In this document: one piece after another, positions 38,635 to 48,651 of the stretch
Numbering within the stretch: the first letter of the stretch is position 1
Layout: each line of letters starts with the position of its first letter
Origin: Casimicrobiaceae bacterium
GTDB taxonomy: Bacteria; Pseudomonadota; Gammaproteobacteria; Burkholderiales; Casimicrobiaceae
Length of the DNA stretch: 64,000 nucleotides
NCBI GenBank assembly: GCA_026646885.1
Contig: JAPKHK010000006.1
Location: forward strand, 1 to 64,000
Direction: 5' to 3'
The notes under the pieces: model-generated
Database searches by the model: none
What the model was told of the DNA's origin: nothing
What the model saw: the letters and a program-made list of their open reading frames with translations, nothing else
Program-made: the position numbers and the translations under genes

Positions 38635-39294
38635 TCAATTAGCCTTGAGGAAGCGCTGCAAGCTCATGCTTGCCAGCTCGCCCAAGCGGGTGAGATACAG
38701 CGTGCCGATTTCGGCATAGAAGCGATTGGGGTCGGAACTGCCCAGCACGAGCAAGCCAAAGGTGCCGCGCGTGCGCAGAGGCACCAAGGCGTACGAGCTG
38801 GCCTCTGGCGTGCCCACCCAGGCAGTCACTTCCGCCGGCGGTTCGGTGCCGCAGTACGCTTGCCCCAGCGCCGTGGCGTAATCGCGCAGCTCCTGGCTCA
38901 CGCCTTCGAGCACGGCCAAGCGCTGCTCCTTGAGGGGCTGGCTCCAAATCCGCAGGCCGACATAGGGAACGGAAAAATCCTCCCAAAGGCTGTGTTCCAG
39001 CACTTGCACGGAGGTGGCCAGGTCGGACGCGGCAATGGTGGCCAGGGTGAGGCGATGCATCTTCTCGCTGAGGGTGTCGTTTTCCGAGCCAAACTTCACC
39101 AGTTGCGTGAGCTTGCCCTCGAGCTGCCGGGTGCGCTCGCGCAGAGCGAGAATCTGACGCTCCGCCAGAGGAATCGCCCGGCCGTCGTGCGGATGAGGCA
39201 GCAGGATTTCACCCAGCAGCTCGGGGTGCCGCTCAAAAAACTCCGGGTGGGTTTTGAGGTAGTCGGCCACGGTTTGCGTGTCGAGCAGCGTCAT
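38635..39294 (-). CDS. DUF484 family protein
   Basis: A 219-residue protein with an N-terminal conserved start (TVADYLKTHPEFFERHPELL), a coiled-coil stretch (ILALRERTRQLEGKL), and a GAF-like C-terminal region (SYALVPLRTRGTFGLLVLGS, PNRFYAEIGTLYLTRLGEL). DUF484 genes typically lie between dapF and xerC, as here, three bases after dapF. Function unknown. Confidence 0.92.
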   Translation of the reverse strand: MTLLDTQTVADYLKTHPEFFERHPELLGEILLPHPHDGRAIPLAERQILALRERTRQLEGKLTQLVKFGSENDTLSEKMHRLTLATIAASDLATSVQVLEHSLWEDFSVPYVGLRIWSQPLKEQRLAVLEGVSQELRDYATALGQAYCGTEPPAEVTAWVGTPEASSYALVPLRTRGTFGLLVLGSSDPNRFYAEIGTLYLTRLGELASMSLQRFLKAN

Positions 39295-39297
39295 GGA

Positions 39298-40140
39298 TCA
39301 GTCTCCTTGTGGCCATTGGCCTTCAAATACGGTCTCTGCCGGGCCGGTCATGACCGCGGGCGTGCCCGCGCCCTCCCAGGCGATGAAAAGGGTGCCGCCG
39401 CGCGTTTCGACTTGCACGGGCGAAACCAGCCGCCCCCAGCGCAGGCCCGCCACCACCGCCGCACAGGCGCCGGTGCCGCAAGCCAAGGTCTCGCCCGCGC
39501 CGCGCTCGAAAACGCGCAGTCGTATCCGCTGGCGGTCGATGATTTGCATGAAGCCGGCGTTTACCCGCTTGGGAAAGCGCGGGTGGTTTTCGATTGCCGG
39601 GCCTAGCGTGGCGACCGGGGCAGTATCGACGTCCGCGACGATTCGTACCGCGTGGGGGTTGCCCATCGACAGCGCGGCGATGTCGAGGGCGTCCCCATTC
39701 ACCTCCAAACGGTAAGCCTCGGCCTCGCGCTCGGCCAGGAAGGGAATGTCGGCGGGGGCAAAACGCGGCACGCCCATGTTCACCGTAACCTGGCCGTCGT
39801 CTTCGAGGCGCGGCACGATGATGCCGGCAGCGGTTTCGACCCGAACCTCGCGATGGTCGGTGAGCCCCTGCTCACGCACGAAGCGCAGGAAGCAGCGCGC
39901 GCCGTTCCCGCACTGCTCGACTTCACCACCATCGGCGTTGAAGATGCGATAGCGAAAATCCACTTCGGGCTGTGTGGGCGGCTCAACCAGGAGCACCTGG
40001 TCACAGCCCACGCCGAAGCGCCGGTCTGCCAAGCGCCGAATCTCGGCAGGAGAAAGCGAAACTTGCTGGCGCACGCCGTCGAAGACCACGAAATCGTTGC
40101 CGAGTCCGTGCATCTTGGTGAAGCGCAAAGGCGGGGCCAT
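39298..40140 (-). CDS. dapF: Diaminopimelate epimerase
   Basis: A 280-residue enzyme interconverting LL- and meso-diaminopimelate for lysine and peptidoglycan synthesis. The two catalytic cysteines are in [10 protein letters not shown] and LACGTGACA; the substrate region [16 protein letters not shown] starts the protein. The ATG at 40140 is chosen; a longer frame upstream lacks support. First gene of dapF-DUF484-xerC. Confidence 0.96.
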   Translation of the reverse strand: MAPPLRFTKMHGLGNDFVVFDGVRQQVSLSPAEIRRLADRRFGVGCDQVLLVEPPTQPEVDFRYRIFNADGGEVEQCGNGARCFLRFVREQGLTDHREVRVETAAGIIVPRLEDDGQVTVNMGVPRFAPADIPFLAEREAEAYRLEVNGDALDIAALSMGNPHAVRIVADVDTAPVATLGPAIENHPRFPKRVNAGFMQIIDRQRIRLRVFERGAGETLACGTGACAAVVAGLRWGRLVSPVQVETRGGTLFIAWEGAGTPAVMTGPAETVFEGQWPQGD

Positions 40141-40357
40141 GGGCGTCGCGGGGGCGGGAAAGCCCAAAGTTAACAGCGCGGGGCGGGGCTGGCAAGCGGA
40201 TTGAACTGTTTGACACCGCCAGCCCGGCAACACACGTGGGCTACCGCGCTGGCATCGCTGCTGCTGACGTGATCCTTGCCATTGCGTTCGGCGATAGGCG
40301 AAACACTTTCACGCACCTCGGTCCGCGTGTCGCAGAACCCGCGGGCGCAAAGAGGGC

Positions 40358-40714
40358 CTAGCGCGATTTCGGCTGCTTCGCCTGTTTAAGTTGCTTCGGC
40401 TTCTTGGGCTTGGGTGCGGGCAAGGCGGCGGCGGTTAGCCGCACCAGGCTCGCCAGTGCCTCGCGGTCATCGAGCCCGTCGTCGATCAAGAAATGAAGCT
40501 TGGCGCCGGGGTAGGGCGGCGCTTCGGCTGGCTGGCCCAGCGCCGCCCGTCCCGGCGCGGTGGGCTTGAGAAAAAACTGGTTGTCACACAGTAGTGCCAC
40601 GACTTTGCCGTCGCAATACACCGCGTACTCCCCGAACATGCGCCGCGAAGAAACGGCACCCGCACCTTTGATTTGGTCGAGCACATAATCAGCAAACTGC
40701 GCGTCGGTCGCCAT
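40358..40714 (-). CDS. TfoX/Sxy N-terminal-domain protein
   Basis: A 118-residue single-domain protein like the N-terminal part of TfoX/Sxy competence regulators (FADYVLDQIKGAGAVSSRRMFGEYAVYCDGKVVALL, FFLKPT). The C-terminal tail is Lys/Pro-rich (PKPKKPKQLKQAKQ) and probably unstructured. Full TfoX has a second domain that is missing here, so a regulatory role is uncertain. The 217 bp between it and dapF hold nothing recognisable. Confidence 0.85.
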   Translation of the reverse strand: MATDAQFADYVLDQIKGAGAVSSRRMFGEYAVYCDGKVVALLCDNQFFLKPTAPGRAALGQPAEAPPYPGAKLHFLIDDGLDDREALASLVRLTAAALPAPKPKKPKQLKQAKQPKSR

Positions 40715-40765
40715 GGCATCCTCGCCGGTCGAAGATCAAAAGCAAATCGTGGTTTCCCACGAACC

Positions 40766-41860
40766 TCAGACGTTGAACCGAAAATGCATGACATCCCCAT
40801 CCTTCACCACATACTCCTTCCCTTCGAGCCGCATTTTGCCTGCTTCTTTGGCGCCTTGTTCTCCTTTGCAGGCAATGAAGTCGTCATAGGCGATGACTTC
40901 GGCACGGATGAACCCCCGCTCGAAATCGGTGTGGATGACGCCGGCGGCTTGCGGCCCGGTGTCGCCGATGTGGATGGTCCAGGCCCGCACTTCTTTGACG
41001 CCGGCGGTGAAATAGGTTTGCAGGCCCAGCAGCTTGTAGCCGGCGCGGATGACGCGGTTTAGCCCGGGTTCGGTCATGCCGAGATCGGCGAGAAACACTT
41101 CTTTGTCTTCATCGGGCAGGTCGCCGATTTCAGCCTCGATGGCGGCGCAGACCGCCACCACGGGCGCGCCTTCGGTGGCGGCGAATTGCTGCACCGCGGC
41201 CAGATGGGGGTTGTTCTCAAAGCCGCCTTCTTTGACATTGGCGACATACATCGCGGGCTTGGCGGTGATGAGGCACAACGGTTTCAGCACGGCGCGCTCT
41301 TCTGCGTAGAGATCCAAAGCGCGCACGGGTTTGGCTTGGTTGAGCTGGGCCTGGCACTTTTCCAGCGCGGCAACCAAACGCTGCGCTTCTTTGTCGCCGC
41401 CGGCGCGGGCCACTTTGCTATAACGGGCCAGCGCTTTGTCGACCGTTTGCAAATCGGCCAGGGCCAACTCGGTGTTGATGACTTCGATGTCGGACAAGGG
41501 GTCGATTTTGCCGGCCACGTGCACCACGTTGCTGTCTTCGAAACAACGCACCACATGGGCGATGGCATCGGTTTCGCGAATATTGGCGAGAAACTGGTTG
41601 CCCAGGCCTTCGCCCTTGGAAGCACCGGCCACGAGGCCGGCGATGTCGACGAATTCCACTGTCGCCGGCAACACGCGCTCGGGGCGAACGATTTGCGCGA
41701 GGGCTTGCACGCGCGCGTCGGGCACTTCGACGATGCCGACATTGGGTTCGATGGTGCAAAAAGGGTAGTTCTCCGCGGCGATGCCTGCTTTAGTGAGCGC
41801 GTTGAACAGGGTGGACTTGCCCACGTTGGGCAAGCCGACGATGCCACATTGGACGGCCAT
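40766..41860 (-). CDS. ychF: Ribosome-binding ATPase YchF
   Basis: A 364-residue Obg-family P-loop protein that prefers ATP because the G4 motif is altered. It has G1 [16 protein letters not shown]3 [20 protein letters not shown], a helical coiled-coil domain and a C-terminal TGS domain ([25 protein letters not shown]). It lies 15 bases downstream of pth, a conserved pairing. Confidence 0.96.
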   Translation of the reverse strand: MAVQCGIVGLPNVGKSTLFNALTKAGIAAENYPFCTIEPNVGIVEVPDARVQALAQIVRPERVLPATVEFVDIAGLVAGASKGEGLGNQFLANIRETDAIAHVVRCFEDSNVVHVAGKIDPLSDIEVINTELALADLQTVDKALARYSKVARAGGDKEAQRLVAALEKCQAQLNQAKPVRALDLYAEERAVLKPLCLITAKPAMYVANVKEGGFENNPHLAAVQQFAATEGAPVVAVCAAIEAEIGDLPDEDKEVFLADLGMTEPGLNRVIRAGYKLLGLQTYFTAGVKEVRAWTIHIGDTGPQAAGVIHTDFERGFIRAEVIAYDDFIACKGEQGAKEAGKMRLEGKEYVVKDGDVMHFRFNV

Positions 41861-41875
41861 GATGTTTTCCCGATT

Positions 41876-42469
41876 TCAGGGTTTGGGTTTGGTGTGCAGC
41901 GTTTGCGTGGCGTGCTCGATTTCGCCGCCTTTCAAAGCCGGCCACACCGCGAGCGCGCGGTCTATGGCCTCGTCGATCTTGGCCTGCTCGTCGCGTCGCG
42001 GCGGGTTGAGAACGTAGTCGGCGACCACGGCGTCGGGGGCGTTCTCGCGCGGGTGTCCGATGCCCAAGCGCAGGCGCCAAAAGTTGGGGCTGCCCAGATG
42101 AGCGACGATGTCCCGCAGGCCGTTGTGCCCGGCGTGCCCGCCACCGAACTTGAGCCGCAACTCGCCCGGCGGTAGGTCGAGCTCATCGTGCGCCACCAGT
42201 ATGCATTCAGGGGCAATGCGGTAATAGCGCGCCAGGGCGCCGACGGCAACGCCGCTGCGATTCATGTAGCCTTGGGGCTCCAGCAGCCACAGATCGCCAC
42301 CTGCCTTGCCCACCAGACCATTGAAGCGCGCCTCCAGCGAGAGGCTCGCACGCTCCATGGCAGCGACACGCTCCAGCCACCAAAAACCGGCGTTGTGCCG
42401 GGTGGCGGCATAGTCCCGCCCGGGGTTACCCAAACCGACGATGAGGCGAAGGGGCGTCGATGCGGCCAA
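41876..42469 (-). CDS. pth: Peptidyl-tRNA hydrolase
   Basis: A 197-residue enzyme that recycles peptidyl-tRNAs released during translation. Landmarks are [20 protein letters not shown] with the catalytic His, [33 protein letters not shown] and [13 protein letters not shown]. The TTG at 42469 is chosen, preceded by GAGAG, because an earlier in-frame TTG (42496) would lie inside the rplY terminator. The assignment of product is firm; the start is not. Confidence 0.93.
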   Translation of the reverse strand: MAASTPLRLIVGLGNPGRDYAATRHNAGFWWLERVAAMERASLSLEARFNGLVGKAGGDLWLLEPQGYMNRSGVAVGALARYYRIAPECILVAHDELDLPPGELRLKFGGGHAGHNGLRDIVAHLGSPNFWRLRLGIGHPRENAPDAVVADYVLNPPRRDEQAKIDEAIDRALAVWPALKGGEIEHATQTLHTKPKP

Positions 42470-42494
42470 GACGGCGTCTCTCGAAGTAGGCAAC

Positions 42495-42528
42495 AAAAAC
42501 GGCCCGCGGTCTCACGACGCACGGGCCG
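42495..42528 (-). terminator. Intrinsic terminator after rplY
   Basis: On the minus strand CGGCCCG (42528-42522) and CGGGCCG (42506-42500) form a 7-bp stem with a 15-base loop, followed by five T (42499-42495). Confidence 0.75.
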
Positions 42529-42547
42529 GGGGGCTTGCGCCGCGCGC

Positions 42548-43204
42548 TCAGCTCTTGGCTGGTTTGGCGGGTTTGGCCGCTTCGGCCGGAGCCACCACCG
42601 CCGCTGCCTCGGCTTCGGTGGTTTCGGCTTCGACGGCGGCTCGCGGCAGATTCGCCGCCACTACCACCGGATCTTCGCCGCGGTGAACAACGGCAGCCAC
42701 GCCAGCGGGCAACTTCAGTTGGCTCACGTGCAGCGGTTGGCCAACTTGCAGCTCGAAGAGGTCGACGGTAATGAACTCCGGCAGGTCCTTGGGCAGGCAG
42801 CTGACATCGAGTTCGGTGAGGATGTGACTCACCAGCGCGCCGGAGAGCTTGACGGCGGGAGAGACGTCTTCTTTGACGAAGTGCAGCGGTACGCGCATGT
42901 GGATCTTCTGGTTCTCGTCCACACGCTGGAAATCGATATGCTGGACTTCCATGCGGAAAGGGTGCATTTGCACGTCGCGCAGCAATACTCGCTGCGTCTT
43001 GCCATCCAGCTTCATATTCAGGATGGAGGCGTGAAACGCTTCATTCTTGAGCGCATGAAACAGCGCGTTGTGGTCAAGCTCGATATCTTGCGGCGCGGCG
43101 CTCCCGCCATAAACGATGCCGGGGGTCTTGCCCGCGCGACGCAGGCGGCGGCTCGCACCTTTGCCCTGTACGCTTCGCGCGAAAGCGGTGAATTCAAACT
43201 GCAT
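42548..43204 (-). CDS. rplY: 50S ribosomal protein L25 / general stress protein Ctc
   Basis: A 218-residue long-form L25 with the 5S-rRNA-binding N-terminal domain ([29 protein letters not shown]) and the C-terminal TL5/Ctc beta domain ([22 protein letters not shown]), ending in an Ala/Pro/Lys-rich tail. It lies between prs and pth as in most betaproteobacteria. Confidence 0.96.
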   Translation of the reverse strand: MQFEFTAFARSVQGKGASRRLRRAGKTPGIVYGGSAAPQDIELDHNALFHALKNEAFHASILNMKLDGKTQRVLLRDVQMHPFRMEVQHIDFQRVDENQKIHMRVPLHFVKEDVSPAVKLSGALVSHILTELDVSCLPKDLPEFITVDLFELQVGQPLHVSQLKLPAGVAAVVHRGEDPVVVAANLPRAAVEAETTEAEAAAVVAPAEAAKPAKPAKS

Positions 43205-43295
43205 GACAAACTCCTAAAAGAAGCGGGTTGGCGCTAGCGCCGCCCCGGAACGCCACCCGCGACCAGATGGCGTTCGGTGAAGTCCCTAGGGGACC

Positions 43296-43326
43296 AAAAA
43301 GGCCGGGCAGCACCAGCCGCCCGGCC
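43296..43326 (-). terminator. Intrinsic terminator after prs
   Basis: On the minus strand GGCCGGGC (43326-43319) and GCCCGGCC (43308-43301) pair around a 10-base loop and are followed by five T (43300-43296). Confidence 0.85.
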
Positions 43327-43331
43327 GAAAA

Positions 43332-44285
43332 CTACTCGGTAAAAAGCGAACTGACCGAATCCTCGTTACTGATGCGTTGCATGGTCTCGGCCAAGAGCTG
43401 GGCGCAGGAAAGCTGGCGGATGCGTCCACATTGCGCCGCCTCTGGGGACAGCGGAATGGTGTCGGTTACCACCAGCTCGTCGAGTTCCGATGCCGCCACC
43501 CGCGGCACCGCCCCACCCGACAGCACCGCATGGGTGCAGTACGCGACCACCCGCTCGGCGCCCTTCTCCTTCAGCGCGGCAGCAGCCTTGCACAGCGTAT
43601 TTGCGGTATCGACCATGTCGTCCATGATGACGCAGGTGCGGCCTTGCACTTCGCCGATGATATTCATGACCTCGGCCATGTTGGCTTTGGGTCGGCGCTT
43701 GTCGATGATCGCCAAGTCGCAATCGAGGCGCTTGGCAATGGCGCGTGCGCGCACCACCCCGCCAACATCCGGTGAAACGACGATGAGGTTGCTGTAATTC
43801 TGCTTCCAGAGGTCACCCAGCAGCACCGGAGTGGAATAAACATTGTCGACCGGAATGGAAAAAAAGCCCTGAATCTGATCGGCGTGCAGATCCATCGTGA
43901 GCACGCGGTCCACGCCCGCGGTCATGAGCATATCGGCCACCACCTTGGCGCTGATCGGAACACGCGCGGAGCGGGGCCGGCGATCCTGCCGCGCATAGCC
44001 AAAGTAGGGGATAGCCGCGGTGATACGGCCAGCCGATGAGCGCTTGAGCGCATCGACCATCAGCATCACTTCCAGGAGATTGTCGCTGGTGGGAGCACAG
44101 GTCGACTGCAGGATGAAAACGTCCTTGCCGCGGACGTTCTCCAGAATTTCCACCATGACTTCGCCGTCGCTGAAGCGGCCCACGGTGGCCTTACCGAGAT
44201 GAATGTTGAGGTGGCGCACCACGGCTTCCGCCAGGCGCGGATTGGCATTGCCGGTGAACACCCTCATCCGCTCGAACAGCATCAT
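43332..44285 (-). CDS. prs: Ribose-phosphate pyrophosphokinase
   Basis: A 317-residue PRPP synthase supplying nucleotide, histidine and tryptophan synthesis. Landmarks are [63 protein letters not shown] and the PRPP-binding loop [14 protein letters not shown]. tRNA-Gln and ispE lie just upstream on the same strand. Confidence 0.97.
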   Translation of the reverse strand: MMLFERMRVFTGNANPRLAEAVVRHLNIHLGKATVGRFSDGEVMVEILENVRGKDVFILQSTCAPTSDNLLEVMLMVDALKRSSAGRITAAIPYFGYARQDRRPRSARVPISAKVVADMLMTAGVDRVLTMDLHADQIQGFFSIPVDNVYSTPVLLGDLWKQNYSNLIVVSPDVGGVVRARAIAKRLDCDLAIIDKRRPKANMAEVMNIIGEVQGRTCVIMDDMVDTANTLCKAAAALKEKGAERVVAYCTHAVLSGGAVPRVAASELDELVVTDTIPLSPEAAQCGRIRQLSCAQLLAETMQRISNEDSVSSLFTE

Positions 44286-44346
44286 CCCCTCGGAATCTCG
44301 CCAAGAAAAAAAGGGCCGGGTTCAATGCCCGCCCTCGCATCATGTC

Positions 44347-44423
44347 TGGCTGGGGAGGAAGGATTCGAACCTTCGCATGCCGGAATCAAAATCCGGTGCC
44401 TTAACCAGCTTGGCGACTCCCCA
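44347..44423 (-). tRNA. tRNA-Gln (anticodon TTG)
   Basis: On the minus strand the DNA folds as a complete tRNA: acceptor arms TGGGGAG/CTCCCCA, the T-arm GGTTCGAATCC, the anticodon stem CCGGA/TCCGG enclosing TTTTGAT with anticodon TTG, and an encoded 3' GCCA. It lies between ispE and prs, its usual place in betaproteobacteria. Confidence 0.96.
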
Positions 44424-44445
44424 TTTCGTCCTGCAAATCCGCTAC

Positions 44446-45285
44446 TCAATCGGCGACCCAATCCGCCAACGGATGCCGCGGCAACCCGGGCGCCAGAAAA
44501 CCGCGCCAAGCCGGCGGCTTCCGCTCCCAGGCGTGCCGCGCCTCGGCTTCATGGGCAAAAGCGGCGAAAACACAGCCGCCGGAACCACTCATGCGCGCAT
44601 CGCCAAAGGCGGACAACCACTCGAGACAGCGTGCGATCTGTGGATAGCGCCGCGTTGCCACGGCTTGCAGATCGTTTTTCCCGTAAGCCTCGGAAAAGAC
44701 GGCTATTTTGCTGGATTGCCCGGACCTTGTCAAATCCGGCGCGGCAAAAATCTCGGCGGTCGGCACCACCACGCCGGGCTCCAAGACCAGGTACCAGGCG
44801 CACGGCACGGTCAGGGGATGGAGGGTCTCACCGATGCCGGTGACCAAGGCGTTGCGCCCCCCGATGAAAAAAGGCACGTCAGCACCCAAACCTAGACCTA
44901 GAGCGGCCAGTTCGGCGCGTTTCAAGCCGGTGCCCCAGAGCCGGTTCAGACCCAACAGCACCGTCGCCGCATCGGAACTGCCGCCGCCCAAACCGCCGCC
45001 TTGCGGCAGGCGCTTTCGCAGGCCAATGTCGGCGCCCTGCCGGCAGCCGGTATGCTCTTGCAGGCGCTGCGCGGCCCGCCAGCACAGGTCACGCTCACTG
45101 GGAACGCCCGGCAGCGGATCGAGCAGGCGAAGCACGCCATCCGTTCGCCGAGCGAGCCGCAGGGTATCGCCAAAACCGACCAACACGAAGAGCGATTCGA
45201 GCAGGTGATATCCGTCCGGGCGGCGTCCCACCACGTGCAGGAACCGGTTGATCTTGGCCGGGGCGGGAAGCCAAAGCGTGTTCAT
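44446..45285 (-). CDS. ispE: 4-diphosphocytidyl-2-C-methyl-D-erythritol kinase
   Basis: A 279-residue GHMP kinase of the MEP isoprenoid pathway. Motifs: PAPAKINRFLHVVGRRPDGYH, the ATP loop LPQGGGLGGGSSDAATVL, GADVPFFIGGRNALVTGIGE and the C-terminal ARMSGSGGCVFAAF. It is immediately downstream of lolB, and tRNA-Gln and prs follow. Confidence 0.96.
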   Translation of the reverse strand: MNTLWLPAPAKINRFLHVVGRRPDGYHLLESLFVLVGFGDTLRLARRTDGVLRLLDPLPGVPSERDLCWRAAQRLQEHTGCRQGADIGLRKRLPQGGGLGGGSSDAATVLLGLNRLWGTGLKRAELAALGLGLGADVPFFIGGRNALVTGIGETLHPLTVPCAWYLVLEPGVVVPTAEIFAAPDLTRSGQSSKIAVFSEAYGKNDLQAVATRRYPQIARCLEWLSAFGDARMSGSGGCVFAAFAHEAEARHAWERKPPAWRGFLAPGLPRHPLADWVAD

Positions 45286-45960
45286 CTAAGGGTGTTCCGC
45301 CCAGCGGTCGACGACCAGGCGGATTTCCAAATCCCCGCTTTTGAGCGTGAGGCGTCGAGGCAAGTGCGGGGGTGCGTCGAAGTACCCCTGGTAGGCGATT
45401 TCCCAGCCGTCTTGGGCGAGCGTGGCCAGGCGCCCAGTTGAGTCGCGTGCGGCGCGATGTGGCCGGTCGTCCATTGGGCGGCCGCGCAGCCAATCGGGCA
45501 GGCCCGATAGGGGCAGGGACCAGCCCATTTCCTTGGCCATCAGCGCATCGATATCCGGCGCTGTCACGCTGCGGTCCGCCAGGCGCAAGTGGGCGGTACC
45601 CGGGCTTCGCTCGATGGCGACAACCACTTGCCCCAGGGGCGAGGTGATATCGACCCGGTCTTCTTGCGCTTCATGCACCCAGCGCAGGCCGCCGGTGAAG
45701 CCCTCGCTCCCATGACGCACACCGAGGCGACCGCTCAGTGCGAAACTGCCGGGTGAGACAAGCGGCGAGACCAGTTCGGGTGCGCTGGCGCAGGCGCTGA
45801 TCAGGACTACGGCGCACAGGAGCAGCCAGCGCTGCGCCTCGCGCCAGGAACTCTGGCGACCCGATTCGGCACATCGGCCTGGTCCAGCTTGGCGGGGGTC
45901 GCGAAAAAGCCTGCGGGTCGAAACAGCGGCCGAGGCAGTATCGAGCCTACACCGCTTCAA
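45286..45960 (-). CDS. lolB: Outer-membrane lipoprotein insertase LolB
   Basis: A 224-residue frame encoding the lipoprotein receptor that inserts lipoproteins in the outer membrane. The lipobox LISAC lies at about residue 54-58, followed by FALSGRLGVRHGSEGFTGGLRWVH, LTLKSGDLEIRLVVDRW. The only in-frame start, TTG at 45960, overlaps the stop of the upstream TPR gene (TTGA) and gives an unusually long signal region, so an atypical start such as CTG closer to the hydrophobic core is possible. Confidence 0.85.
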   Translation of the reverse strand: MKRCRLDTASAAVSTRRLFRDPRQAGPGRCAESGRQSSWREAQRWLLLCAVVLISACASAPELVSPLVSPGSFALSGRLGVRHGSEGFTGGLRWVHEAQEDRVDITSPLGQVVVAIERSPGTAHLRLADRSVTAPDIDALMAKEMGWSLPLSGLPDWLRGRPMDDRPHRAARDSTGRLATLAQDGWEIAYQGYFDAPPHLPRRLTLKSGDLEIRLVVDRWAEHP

Positions 45961-47663
45961 GGCAGCAGGCGACGCATGGTGTCCAATAACAGCGAGTTGG
46001 TCGGCGTGGCTTTGAGTTGCGCCTCCCAGACGCGCCGCGCCTCATCGCGCTCACCCTTGGCCCAGAGCGCCTCGCCTAAATGCGCGGCAATCTCAGCGTC
46101 GGCCTTTTCTCCGTAGGCGCGACGCAGCATCGCGACGCTGCGCTCGAATTCTCCACTGCGATACAGCGCCCATCCCATGCTGTCGAGTATGTATGCATCG
46201 TCAGGAGCGAGATCCAGGGCGTGTTGAATGAGCTTGCGACCTTCCTCTATCCGCGCGGTGCGATCGACCAAGGTATACCCCAAAGCGTTGTAGGCGTGCG
46301 CATTTTGCGGCTTGATTTCGATCAGCCGCCGCAAATGTTGCTCCAGCACGTCAATTTCGCCCACGCGCTCGGCAGCCATTGCGGTATCGTAAAGAAGTTC
46401 CGGCGAATCCGGTCTTTCGGCCAGCGCGTTGGCGAGGAGTTGGTATGCCTCGCGATGGCGCTCGCCGTCCCGCAGAATTTGGGCGCGAGTTTGCACGAGT
46501 GGCACGATCTGTGCGTCACCGTCGGGCTTCAGCGCGGCGAGTACCGCGTCAGCCTCGGTGGGTTTTCCGGCTCGCGCCAGCACGGTGGCCAGCTTGAGCT
46601 GCGCGTCAAAATGATGCTCGCCGCGAGAAACGCTGCGATAGCGCTCTATGGCTGCCTCCCACTGCTTTCGGTCTTCTGCCAATTGACCAAGCAGCAAGCG
46701 AATCTGGTCGGGATCAGTGGGTTCCTCGCGCAGGGCGAGTTCCAGCAAGCGTTGCGCCTCGGCATGTTCGCCCATTTGCACCGACAAGCGCGCCGCGGCG
46801 ATACGCAGCTCCTGGTTCGCTGGGTTCTCGTCGGCAAGCCGGTTGAGGTGGGCGCGTCCTTCCGCATAGCGCTTCTGTTCGACGAGAAGCTGAGCCAGTA
46901 TGGCGCGCAAGGCCCTTTGTTTGGGGCGCGCCTCGACTTGCGCTTCCAGATAGATAATGCCATCCCGTGGCGAGGTCTTGCCGAGGATTTGTCCCTTGAG
47001 CTGGATGGCGCTATCCCAATCCGGTCGCAGCGCCAGCGCCTTGTCTACCGCAGCAAGACTCACCTCGGCCATGCGTAGGCTCGCCAAGCCAGCAGCAAAA
47101 CCAGCCTGAGCCACCGCAAACTGGGCCTCCGGCAAGTTCGGGTAGGGCTCGGCGAGCTCCCGCAAGAGCTGGAACGCTTCTTCCTTTTCCTTGTAGGTCG
47201 CGAGCAGGCGGGTGAGCTGAAGAAACGCTTCTGGTCGGTTGTCTTCGGACTGAACGAGCAGCTCGGCGAGCTTAGGTTTCGCCTCGGCGAGCTTGCCTGA
47301 AGCAACCAGAAGCGAGGCCAGCAACTGCCGTGCCCGCGCCGAATCAGGGTCGAGCTCGCTCCAATAGCGCGCGGCCTCGATGCCGACGGCATACTCTTTG
47401 GCGAACACGGCGACTTCCGTCGCGCGTCTTGCCAGCGCCGTATTTCGCGTTTCCTTCGTTGCTTCGGTCAGGGCCCGGGCGGCAAGCCCGTACTGGCCTC
47501 GCTGTAGAGCAATTTCGCCCAGCAGCACCTGATAGACGGTCTGTGGCGTGAACGCCGTCGCCGCGACCGCCGCCGCGTCAGGCTTTTCCGCGGCGAGCGT
47601 CGAAAGAGGACTCGCCGCGGCTAGAGCCAGCACGAGCGCGAGCGGTCGGATCGTTGTGGGCAT
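45957..47663 (-). CDS. Exported TPR-repeat protein
   Basis: A 568-residue protein with a signal peptide (MPTTIRPLALVLALAAASPLSTLA) and TPR helices throughout (e.g. IALQRGQYGLAARALTEATKETRN, RPEAFLQLTRLLA, YNALGYTLVDRTARIEEGRKLIQHALDLAPDDAYILDSMGWALYR). TPR proteins directly upstream of lolB are widespread in betaproteobacteria and may act in envelope assembly. It is divergent from mutM. Confidence 0.88.
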   Translation of the reverse strand: MPTTIRPLALVLALAAASPLSTLAAEKPDAAAVAATAFTPQTVYQVLLGEIALQRGQYGLAARALTEATKETRNTALARRATEVAVFAKEYAVGIEAARYWSELDPDSARARQLLASLLVASGKLAEAKPKLAELLVQSEDNRPEAFLQLTRLLATYKEKEEAFQLLRELAEPYPNLPEAQFAVAQAGFAAGLASLRMAEVSLAAVDKALALRPDWDSAIQLKGQILGKTSPRDGIIYLEAQVEARPKQRALRAILAQLLVEQKRYAEGRAHLNRLADENPANQELRIAAARLSVQMGEHAEAQRLLELALREEPTDPDQIRLLLGQLAEDRKQWEAAIERYRSVSRGEHHFDAQLKLATVLARAGKPTEADAVLAALKPDGDAQIVPLVQTRAQILRDGERHREAYQLLANALAERPDSPELLYDTAMAAERVGEIDVLEQHLRRLIEIKPQNAHAYNALGYTLVDRTARIEEGRKLIQHALDLAPDDAYILDSMGWALYRSGEFERSVAMLRRAYGEKADAEIAAHLGEALWAKGERDEARRVWEAQLKATPTNSLLLDTMRRLLP

Positions 47664-47737
47664 TGCGAGGACCGGGAGGGGTTAAGGCAGTGGAGTTTAG
47701 GATATATTGCCTGGCAAACCAAGAACTGACGGACGCG

Positions 47738-48553
47738 ATGCCTGAACTCCCCGAAGTGGAAACGACGCGGCGCGCTCTGGCGCCCCGGCTCACGGGCCAA
47801 ACGATTGCGACTGTCAGTATCTATGACGGCCGCCTGCGCTGGCCGGTTCCCCAGGATCTTCCCGAGCGGGTGTCGGGACAGCGGATCCTGGCGGTCGAGC
47901 GGCGCGGGCGCTATCTACTGCTGCGCTTGGAGCAAGGCACTCTGATCTGGCATTTCGGCATGACCGGCACCCTGCGCTGCTATTCGAGTCCACAGCCACG
48001 GGCCGAGCATGAACACGCGGAGATCCGGCTCGCTTCCGGAGACTGCCTACGGTACCGGGATCCCCGGCGCTTTGGGGCCTTGCTTTGGGCCCCCGGCGCG
48101 CGCGGCGACCACCCCCTCCTCGCTCGCTTGGGACCCGAGCCGCTGGGCAAGGCTTTCACCGCAGCGGAGCTATTTAAGGCCATTCACTCGCGCCGTATCG
48201 CGCTCAAGCTGGCGCTCATGGACAACCGCGTGGTTTGCGGCATCGGCAACATATACTCATCCGAAGCACTCTTTCGCGCCGGCTTGCGGCCAACGCGCCC
48301 TTGTCACCGAGTTCGGCGCACGGAATGCCAGCGGTTGGTCGACGCCGTTCGGGAAGTGCTCAATGAAGCCATCGCCGCAGGTGGTAGCACCTTGCGCGAT
48401 TACGTCGATGCGCGCGGGCGGCCAGGCTATTTCCAGCTCGCCCACCAGGTATATGGACGGCGTGGGCAACCCTGCACCAAATGCGGCACGGCAATCCTCG
48501 AGGTACGCCTTGGCGGGCGCTCCTCCTGCTACTGCCCGAAGTGCCAGAAATGA
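47738..48553 (+). CDS. mutM: Formamidopyrimidine-DNA glycosylase
   Basis: A 271-residue bifunctional glycosylase/AP lyase removing 8-oxoguanine and formamidopyrimidines. The catalytic Pro-Glu follows Met1 (MPELPEVETTRR); HFGMTG, NRVVCGIGNIYSSEALF and the C-terminal zinc finger (CTKCG...CYCPKC) are present. The conserved Lys57 of the family (in RRGKYLL) is Arg here (RRGRYLLL), which could change activity on 8-oxoG. The ATG at 47738 is required for the N-terminal proline. Confidence 0.95.
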   Translation: MPELPEVETTRRALAPRLTGQTIATVSIYDGRLRWPVPQDLPERVSGQRILAVERRGRYLLLRLEQGTLIWHFGMTGTLRCYSSPQPRAEHEHAEIRLASGDCLRYRDPRRFGALLWAPGARGDHPLLARLGPEPLGKAFTAAELFKAIHSRRIALKLALMDNRVVCGIGNIYSSEALFRAGLRPTRPCHRVRRTECQRLVDAVREVLNEAIAAGGSTLRDYVDARGRPGYFQLAHQVYGRRGQPCTKCGTAILEVRLGGRSSCYCPKCQK

Positions 48554-48651
48554 ACAAATCCCGGCCACCCATGTTCTAGCGCCAAAGCACCCCCAAAATG
48601 CCACGCTTTATGCTAGAGTGATCCGCAATACTCCAGAAGGGGGAGCAAACC

